Both the position numbers and the translations under genes were made by a program. The notes under the pieces were generated by a model, which saw nothing but the letters and a program-made list of their open reading frames with translations, made no database searches and had not been told where the DNA came from. From Alphaproteobacteria bacterium (lineage in GTDB: Bacteria; Pseudomonadota; Alphaproteobacteria; Rickettsiales; JABCZZ01), in the NCBI GenBank assembly GCA_013288985.1, contig JABDAT010000014.1, forward strand, positions 1-36,568: a stretch of 36,568 bases of DNA. Direction: 5' to 3'. How positions within the stretch are numbered: the stretch's first letter is position 1; every line of letters starts with the position of its first letter. Shown here one piece after another: positions 31,372-36,568 of the stretch.

Positions 31372-33339
31372 TTATCTATGTACGTATTCTTCGCTGGTAT
31401 CGCGGTCAGAGGATTTGCGTACATAATCGCTGCCTCTTTTAGGCTCGCTTCTATCTAACCTGTTTCCGCCTATCTGATCTATATCGGATAATATGCTTTT
31501 GGACACCCCGTCTACCCCGCCCGTATTAATTTCCTGGGGTCCCTGCTCCTTGCCCTTGCCCACCAATTCACGCCAGAAGTTGGGATTATTTGAAGCAATG
31601 CCCGCTTTGGCTACTGCTTTGGATACTTCGCGCTGATGTTTCTCCACATAATTTTCGACTTCACGCTCGCCGTATTTGGAGGATTCGGATAAATCCTCGG
31701 CAACAGATAATAGTGCTTTAGCAGCATCTTCAGGAACGCCGTACTTTTGCTTCAATTCTTCCGACGACATATCTTTCACGCTTATAAGAGCCTGCGCCAG
31801 CGTCCCGATAAATTCATCACGGTTGGATTTGCGGATTTTGGCAAGTTCCTGGCGATTGATGCCCTGCTTTTCCAGAATTCCGGGCGGAAACAGCATCACG
31901 AAGAAACTGCGTTCTTCTGCGCCCATTCCATTATAAATCTTGCCCAAATCTTCTGGCTTGATGCCCAAGTCTTTATAAAATTCTTTGTTATCCACCTTAT
32001 CGGTATATTTGGTTAGTTCCTTTTCCATCACTTCGGCGCGCTCATGCGTGGAAGTAAATACAAATTCGCCCTTGCTGTATTTCACCAGCTTGTCGCCGCC
32101 TATCAAATCAACCAGTGCGTAAGGGTTAAGCTCGCCGTCCATAATAGCGCTGGCGACTTCGTTGCAGACTTTATTGAGCTTCTCATTATTTTTCTGGCTC
32201 AGATCTTTGGTATTGCCGCAATCTTTGAATTGCTGTTTGAACAAACTATAGATTTGCTCTGTCAGTTCGGCGTGATCTTCCGGCGGATTTTTCTTCAGTT
32301 GCTGCGCGAGCATCCCTGCTTTAATAACGGCAAAATCTTCCAGGCTGCGGCTATCGCGTGTTACCAGTTTCTCACGTAGAAACTGCGAAATAAATCCGCC
32401 AAATGCAGGGGCAAAATTAAATAATCTAAGATTCAATTCCAATTCGTTGGCATGTTTTGGCTTAAAGATTTGCGTAAAGATATCTTTAGCATTACCGCTG
32501 CCAGTCAATTGATTCCATACTTGCATCGGACGCGTTTGAATTAAAAATTGAAGAGGCTCACCTCCATGATTGGTGCGCTGCCACTTTATAAAATCCGCAT
32601 CTTGTTTGATATCCGATGAAAGTCGATCAAGCCTGCCCAACGCATTATTCTCGCCACTTGTATTAGGTTCTTTTAGAGCTTTAAGTTCTTCAATATGCGC
32701 ATCAGCCTTTGCACTATCGGCTGGATCATACGCATCTCTAAAGCGCTCATGATTATTAATATCATCCAATTTGCGCTGCCAATGAATCAACATTAACGCA
32801 GGAATTTTTGCCGTGAAGTCTGCAAAATTTGCCATCAAGGAATTTTTGGATCTCTTGGCAATATAAGCACGAACATTTTGCACACCGCGGTTCGAATCCG
32901 ACATAAAGGCGGTTATGCCGGTATTCATATTGTGATTGGCAGCAAGATACGGGCTCAATAATTCCCGTACCTTCGCTCCTTCATCATATCCGGCTTTAAT
33001 GCTTTTATGAACGTTAAGACTTGTATCGGCAATGGTGGGGCCAAACTGCCAGGCAAATTCCGCTATACGTGCTATCCCGTAAGCAAGAGGATTGCTGGCA
33101 CCAAATTTTTTGGGTAGCTCATAACCATGCTTGAAAGCAACGCGACCGCCTTCCACAGCAATGGTTTTGAGAATCTGATTGTAAAAAGGCGCCACCACTT
33201 GCGCAATTGCGGGAGATACTTTGAGACCGTAACCAAAAATCTGTACGGTGCCTGATTTTACGTCAACACCACCACCTGACAGCATTTCACTGGCGTCTTT
33301 TACATGTGTAGATTCATCGTTATAATATTCGTCACTCAT
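31372..33339 (-). CDS. Unknown protein, 655 aa
   Basis: I do not recognise this protein. The frame is open to 33378, but the -10 box of the predicted promoter covers that codon, so I use the ATG at 33339 (MSDEYYNDE). About 40-105 is weakly hydrophobic and helical (GYGLKVSPAIAQVVAPFYNQ, GIARIAEFAWQFGPTIADTS). The segment NMNTGITAFMSDSNRGVQNVRAYIAKR is similar in style to the ISL-DM...N block of the 28659 and 30138 products; common ancestry is possible but uncertain. From about 200 it is polar, helical and highly charged, and the last 50 residues are Ser/Arg/Asp-rich and disordered. No signal peptide and no enzyme motif are seen. Confidence 0.8.
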   Translation of the reverse strand: MSDEYYNDESTHVKDASEMLSGGGVDVKSGTVQIFGYGLKVSPAIAQVVAPFYNQILKTIAVEGGRVAFKHGYELPKKFGASNPLAYGIARIAEFAWQFGPTIADTSLNVHKSIKAGYDEGAKVRELLSPYLAANHNMNTGITAFMSDSNRGVQNVRAYIAKRSKNSLMANFADFTAKIPALMLIHWQRKLDDINNHERFRDAYDPADSAKADAHIEELKALKEPNTSGENNALGRLDRLSSDIKQDADFIKWQRTNHGGEPLQFLIQTRPMQVWNQLTGSGNAKDIFTQIFKPKHANELELNLRLFNFAPAFGGFISQFLREKLVTRDSRSLEDFAVIKAGMLAQQLKKNPPEDHAELTEQIYSLFKQQFKDCGNTKDLSQKNNEKLNKVCNEVASAIMDGELNPYALVDLIGGDKLVKYSKGEFVFTSTHERAEVMEKELTKYTDKVDNKEFYKDLGIKPEDLGKIYNGMGAEERSFFVMLFPPGILEKQGINRQELAKIRKSNRDEFIGTLAQALISVKDMSSEELKQKYGVPEDAAKALLSVAEDLSESSKYGEREVENYVEKHQREVSKAVAKAGIASNNPNFWRELVGKGKEQGPQEINTGGVDGVSKSILSDIDQIGGNRLDRSEPKRGSDYVRKSSDRDTSEEYVHR

Positions 33340-33376
33340 CGCAACACCCGCGTAAGAGAACAATTTCTCAATTATC

Positions 33377-33410
33377 AACCTAACACCAAATTGTTACAAT
33401 ATTATGAAGT
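33377..33410 (-). promoter_or_regulatory. Pho-box-like promoter of the 31372 gene
   Basis: In gene direction ACTTCAT (33410-33404), AATA, TTGTAAC (33399-33393), 10 bp and TAGGTT (33382-33377). Transcription would begin near 33370, about 30 nt before the MSDEY start. Confidence 0.65.
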
Positions 33411-33499
33411 TTTGCTTATTTTTTAGCTTTTTTGCATATATTAATAAAAAGTTCATCTTAGGATGACCTGTTGAAATTCAACCATAACACACCAAACGG

Positions 33500-34255
33500 A
33501 TGATGAGCCTCTTTTCCCTTTCAGCCGATCTTCTTTTCCTGGCCGCCAAATGGTTGATAATAATAACTATTTGGCTTTTTTGGCTTTGGGGTGCATTGCG
33601 CGAGGACAAACAGCTTAAAAAATGCCTTCATGATCCATCGCATTCCGCCAATACGGGTTTTATTCTCAAAGCATTTTACCGGCGCAGCAATCAGCTCGGG
33701 ATATTGATTACGCTGCTTTTACTGACCGAAGCGGCAAACGACATGCATCATACAGTATCCTCCATACAAATAAGCAACGTCCCGCCATCCAGTATTATCG
33801 CTGCCGTTGCCAGCACTGCCGCAAAAACACCCGAAAAACCGGCGATATCTGCGGGGCTTCCATTTTCCGATATTACGGAATTCAATGAAAAGGACAGTAA
33901 GGAGCAGGCCTATATCGACTGGCTGAAAGAACGTTACGAAGCATGGTTCGTAACCTATTATTACCTCCATAAATGTGCACAGAACAATGCTCAGGATTTT
34001 GATGTGATTCGCATTGCTCTTGAGCAGGAACTATTCAAGGCGCATGCGCAGAGCAATGTTGAAAACAACATCCTGCTCGCCTCCCAAGGCTCCTATAATG
34101 AGATGTACAGTGAAATCCCTTGTGACAGCAGGCATATAAATTCTACAAAAGCGACATACGATGCAAATATGCAACAACTGACTGCTTCCACCCGCCTTTT
34201 ACAGCCCTCTCAGCCTCAATTACAGGAACATCCCAAGCCCAATACCGCACAATAA
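33500..34255 (+). CDS. Unknown membrane protein, 251 aa
   Basis: I do not recognise this protein. Two ATG codons in tandem (33500 and 33503) could start it; no good ribosome-binding site is visible. The N-terminal part is strongly hydrophobic (about 7-30, LSADLLFLAAKWLIIITIWLFWLW). A second span follows at about 68-85 (LGILITLLLLTEAA). After that comes a soluble region rich in Glu, Tyr and Gln (EFNEKDSKEQAYIDWLKERYEAWFVTYYYLHKCAQ) and a polar Gln/Pro-rich tail. It is divergent from the 31372 gene and probably the first gene of a unit with 34353. No 11-bp half-site pattern is obvious on its strand. Confidence 0.72.
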   Translation: MMSLFSLSADLLFLAAKWLIIITIWLFWLWGALREDKQLKKCLHDPSHSANTGFILKAFYRRSNQLGILITLLLLTEAANDMHHTVSSIQISNVPPSSIIAAVASTAAKTPEKPAISAGLPFSDITEFNEKDSKEQAYIDWLKERYEAWFVTYYYLHKCAQNNAQDFDVIRIALEQELFKAHAQSNVENNILLASQGSYNEMYSEIPCDSRHINSTKATYDANMQQLTASTRLLQPSQPQLQEHPKPNTAQ

Positions 34256-34270
34256 CGGATGCGATAATTT

Positions 34271-34283
34271 ACTAAAAATTAGT
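34271..34283. repeat. Inverted repeat ACTAA-AAA-TTAGT
   Basis: This perfect 5-bp inverted repeat lies in the short gap between the 33500 and 34353 genes, just upstream of a TATATAA. It may be an operator, but it is short enough to arise by chance. Confidence 0.3.
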
Positions 34284-34352
34284 GATATATAAGATAGGAT
34301 GGAGCGCAAACAGCCGATTATGTGCTGTTTTGATAAAGGTGGGTCTATCAAA

Positions 34353-34778
34353 ATGTTGCGCGCGTTACCCTATATCATGGTAGGAGGGCTGGTTTATCTT
34401 ATGCTCTCGTATATGGCGAATTATCAGCCGGAGCTTTTAACTGATATTCTCCTCCAGATCGACATATACGGCATTACCCCTGAAGCGCGGCAGGAGCAGG
34501 CGCGGCTAGCTGCCATCAAAGAACTTACTATTCCTTTTGAAGAAAAAGAGGTGCTTGTTAATCGCACCGTATTCCTCGGTGCGACGCAAGAGATGGTCTT
34601 GCTGGCGCTGGGAGAACCTAAGAAAGTGGTGGAAAAACATTGGGAGGCAAAAAATCTTATTTTAACCTACTATATTTATTATCTGCCTAATGAGAAACGC
34701 CCTACTATCTTTGTGTTTCAGGAGGGTAAGCTTATTAATGCTTATAAGGATTCCGCTATTAACGTTGTAAATTACTGA
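34353..34778 (+). CDS. Unknown membrane-anchored protein with BamE/SmpA-like C-terminal region
   Basis: This is a 141-residue product from the ATG at 34353, which has AAAGGTGG about 10 bp upstream; in-frame ATGs at 34299 and 34320 are alternatives. The N terminus is a membrane anchor (LPYIMVGGLVYLMLSYMANY). The C-terminal 60 residues (VFLGATQEMVLLALGEPKKVV, then WEAKNLILTYYIYYLPNEKRP and TIFVFQEGKLINA) have the pattern of the small SmpA/OmlA/BamE fold: helix with VxxxLGxP, then beta hairpins ending FxxGKL. There is no lipobox, so it is not a standard BamE. The assignment is tentative. It is convergent with the 34784 gene (5-bp gap). Confidence 0.7.
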   Translation: MLRALPYIMVGGLVYLMLSYMANYQPELLTDILLQIDIYGITPEARQEQARLAAIKELTIPFEEKEVLVNRTVFLGATQEMVLLALGEPKKVVEKHWEAKNLILTYYIYYLPNEKRPTIFVFQEGKLINAYKDSAINVVNY

Positions 34779-34783
34779 CTCCG

Positions 34784-35449
34784 TCAACGCCCATTATGTT
34801 TTACGTTGGCATAGATGAGCGCAGCCCCGGTAGCAATAAGACCGGGGAAAGTGACATAGGTAAACGGCAGGGAGATATCTTTTGCCGCCTCTCTGTCGAG
34901 GCCTGTCACACGCTGAATCATATCCGCCAACCCATGATGCATATTTTCTGAAATCCCGGCAAACAAGGGGCTGGGGGCCAACGCTATACACCCTAGATGG
35001 GAGACACCTTCCACTATGGCTGTGCCCACAGGATGGCTATCAACTTTTAAAGAATGATTGAAGATTTTTTGTAATGCAATGGTAGCGCCAAAATCCCAGA
35101 GCAACGCGTTGGCGACCGTAACCAATGAATCAGAAATAACATACGCTTTTTTCTTGGAATCGGACCAACGGCCATCCTCCTCCAGCAGCGACTCACCACG
35201 TTTCACAAGCTCTTCGCGCTTCTTCTTATCGTGCTTTTCGTTGGCACGGCGAATACCGCTTGAAAGCGCATCAAAAATTTTGGGATTAGATTCGACAATA
35301 TTTTCAGCCACCCATGTTTTAAGGGCTTTCATTTGCTCAGGGATAAGCTTCTCAGTCCAATAGACCGCACCGAGCGTAATCGGCACAACGCCAAGGCCGG
35401 CTCCCAGGACGGATATATTAATCTTGGCTCTATCACTAAGCTCAGACAT
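34784..35449 (-). CDS. Unknown membrane protein, 221 aa
   Basis: I do not recognise this protein. AAGGG lies 6 bp before the ATG. It starts MSELSDRAKINISVL and has a hydrophobic segment at about 12-30 (ISVLGAGLGVVPITLGAVYW). A charged helical stretch follows (RRANEKHDKKKREELVKRGE, about 67-86), then LVTVANALLWDFGATIALQ (about 109-127), GCIALAPSPLFAG and a C-terminal span (TYVTFPGLIATGAALIYANV). The Gly/Ala-rich character matches the other unknown proteins of the region, although I see no alignable block. The upstream region carries the two-half-site element nearly identical to that of the 23810 gene. Confidence 0.78.
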   Translation of the reverse strand: MSELSDRAKINISVLGAGLGVVPITLGAVYWTEKLIPEQMKALKTWVAENIVESNPKIFDALSSGIRRANEKHDKKKREELVKRGESLLEEDGRWSDSKKKAYVISDSLVTVANALLWDFGATIALQKIFNHSLKVDSHPVGTAIVEGVSHLGCIALAPSPLFAGISENMHHGLADMIQRVTGLDREAAKDISLPFTYVTFPGLIATGAALIYANVKHNGR

Positions 35450-35533
35450 GGTAACCCTTTAACATTTCGCAAGGCACACTACGGGCGTAATGCCTTTTGC
35501 GACTTATCTTATCTTAGCGAATTTAAGGGGTAT

Positions 35534-35556
35534 TTCGTATGAATATTGTGTGACAA
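35534..35556 (-). promoter_or_regulatory. Pho-box-like element of the 34784 gene
   Basis: In gene direction TTGTCAC (35556-35550), ACAA and TATTCAT (35545-35539). A TACGAA (35539-35534) lies 10 bp after the first half-site. The -10 is weak, so the exact start is uncertain. The 23-bp block matches the upstream site of the 23810 gene at about 19 positions. Confidence 0.5.
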
Positions 35557-35595
35557 ATACAGCCCGTTTAGGCTTTTAGAGCAAAAGCGCCCGTT

Positions 35596-35934
35596 TTATT
35601 CATCCGTGACAGGCGGCTTTAGATTACTGGTGATTTCATGGGCTTTGTCACTGTCAGGGATATCCACCATCATCTGGTGGTTGAATCCATATTCGGTTTC
35701 CATCTTTTTGCGTATTTCTTCTGAAGGCTCGCCTTCGCCCGCTTCTACAATCACACCAAAATCCTCAGGGTAGAACATGCCGCTTTTCTGTGCTTCCATG
35801 AAAGATTCCAGCTTATCGGCGCGCACAGCCACATAAGCATAAATGGGTTGACCATCAGGATTTTCACCACGCACCAAAAGGATACAAACGGTTTTTTCAG
35901 CTATAATTTGCTCAGAGGCAGAGAGTTTGCTCAA
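35596..35934 (-). CDS. Small unknown protein, paralogue of the 17909 gene, TTG start
   Basis: This is a 112-residue product. The start codon is TTG at 35934, supported by AGGGGGA 5 bp upstream and by the lack of an in-frame ATG before residue 52. It shares with the 17909 product, in order, IYAYVAVRADKLESFMEAQ, DFGVIVEAGEGEPSEEIRKK and METEYGF. This protein is longer at the C terminus (NHQMMVDIPDSDKAHE). It is likely a soluble cytoplasmic protein of unknown role. A good promoter (TTGACA, 16 bp, TATGCT) lies at 35994-36021. Confidence 0.82.
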   Translation of the reverse strand: MSKLSASEQIIAEKTVCILLVRGENPDGQPIYAYVAVRADKLESFMEAQKSGMFYPEDFGVIVEAGEGEPSEEIRKKMETEYGFNHQMMVDIPDSDKAHEITSNLKPPVTDE

Positions 35935-35993
35935 GTGGTCCCCCTAGTTATATTTCATTAACCCCACGATAAAACAATGCTTTCCGCCCATCA

Positions 35994-36021
35994 AGCATAA
36001 GCGTCATAAAAAGACTGTCAA
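35994..36021 (-). promoter_or_regulatory. Predicted sigma70 promoter of the 35596 gene
   Basis: On the minus strand a perfect TTGACA (36021-36016), a 16-bp spacer and TATGCT (35999-35994). On the other strand the same segment contains CTGTCAA, 11 bp before a TATAAT (36033-36038) that could serve the 36108 frame. Confidence 0.62.
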
Positions 36022-36107
36022 AAAACCTTCACTATAATTTTTAGGGTAAAATAGATACAATCAGTAAGAGTTTATCTGATGATAAGTTAAGAAAGAAGTA
36101 AGAATTG

Positions 36108-36350
36108 ATGCAATTGCACACGCATATTATGGGGTATGTATCGTTCGCGGAACCTGCCAGCCAGGCAATGGAAACCGCTGAATCCGATGAGTTGAATATG
36201 CTGCGCTGCCGTTATGGAGCAAAGCCGAAGAACGAGTCTTACTGGTTGCTTCACGGCCTGTTGCCCATTGCCAAAGACACGATCCATAATCCCAATACCT
36301 TGCAGGCATTGGCTGATATTTTTCATACGACTGTTGAATTGGCCTTTTAA
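36108..36350 (+). CDS. Possible small unknown protein, 80 aa
   Basis: The frame begins with ATG at 36108, follows a TATAAT (36033-36038) and a weak AAGAAGTAAG, and ends one base before the convergent partial gene. The product (MQLHTHIMGYVSFAEPASQA, then YGAKPKNESYWLLHGLLPIAKDT) has no signal, no membrane span and no motif I know. The short intergenic fit on both sides favours a real gene, but codon evidence is thin. Confidence 0.5.
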   Translation: MQLHTHIMGYVSFAEPASQAMETAESDELNMLRCRYGAKPKNESYWLLHGLLPIAKDTIHNPNTLQALADIFHTTVELAF

Positions 36351-36351
36351 G

Positions 36352-36568
36352 CTAAAGACCCAAACTCGGCTGTTCAGGCGCCTGTGCCTGCGCATTTATA
36401 CGTTCTAAAGGAGAGGGCAGTTTTGCCATCGCTGCATTTAGCTTGGTATTATCTTCTTTCATTATGGTGTTTTCTTCCTTGAGCTTTGTATTCTCTGCAG
36501 CCAATTGCGTTTTTTCTGCGGACAAGTTGTTATATTTCTCGATGGCAGTGTTTACCTTCTTCCACCCT
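36352..36568 (-). CDS. C-terminal part of a coiled-coil protein (cut by window edge)
   Basis: The minus strand from the window edge reads in one open frame to a TAG at 36354-36352, giving 71 residues. The segment NTAIEKYNNLSAEKTQLAAE, then NTKLKEENTIMKEDNTKLNA, is a clear heptad-like coiled coil with a seven-residue spacing of xNTKLKEE-type units. The tail is Pro/Gln-rich (PLERINAQAQAPEQPSLGL). The N-terminal part is outside the window, so the function cannot be judged. Confidence 0.75.
   Translation of the reverse strand, partial: GWKKVNTAIEKYNNLSAEKTQLAAENTKLKEENTIMKEDNTKLNAAMAKLPSPLERINAQAQAPEQPSLGL

Noticed and set aside
36001-36038. Ninth Pho-box-like promoter upstream of the 36108 frame
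   Set aside because: Only one half-site (CTGTCAA) is convincing and its distance to TATAAT is 11 bp; the same bases make a perfect TTGACA for the opposite gene, which explains them better.

Overview
The window looks like chromosomal DNA of a flagellated alphaproteobacterium of moderate GC. This rests on four things: a complete mra/dcw start in the usual Gram-negative order, an alphaproteobacterial flagellar block (fliL, fliM, a DUF6468-like gene, a motE-like gene), an ETF-ubiquinone oxidoreductase, and a type A RNase P RNA. No 16S rRNA is present, so I do not name a family. Nothing here is plasmid- or phage-like.

Layout. 1-7000 (minus): cell wall and division operon mraZ-rsmH-ftsL-ftsI-murE-murF-mraY (mraY cut by the window edge). 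Genes overlap by 1-17 bp. A sigma70-type promoter is followed at once by a 10-bp-phased TGGG array, the expected MraZ operator. 7067-12093: two large divergent genes of unknown function. 12115-14498 (minus): rnpB, an AmiD-like amidase, a small membrane protein and a TerB/J-domain protein. 14546-17848 (plus): flagellar operon. 17909-23717: a small unknown protein, prmA, an antitoxin/PIN-toxin pair with a palindromic operator, ETF-QO, a family 4-like uracil-DNA glycosylase and hflX. 23810-24718: another unknown gene. 24740-25833: about 1.1 kb without a convincing gene, filled with palindromic repeats (one nested in another) and a duplicated 48-bp leader. 25834-27268: lipoprotein, small membrane protein, DUF2335 protein and its small upstream partner. 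27389-36568: mostly unknown, membrane-rich proteins, several related to each other.

The main observation links the unknown genes. Eight of them (at 7067, 8794, 23810, 27389, 28659, 30138, 31372 and 34784) have upstream two or more 7-bp half-sites of the type NNGTMAY (best forms TCGTCAT, CTGTCAC, CTGTAAC) repeated every 11 bp. In six cases the last half-site ends exactly 10 bp before a plausible -10 hexamer. This is the layout of a Pho box or of another OmpR/PhoB-family response-regulator promoter. The housekeeping genes in the same window instead have ordinary -35/-10 promoters. The window therefore appears to hold part of an undescribed regulon of envelope or secreted proteins under one two-component regulator. 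Regulator identity and protein function cannot be read from this sequence.
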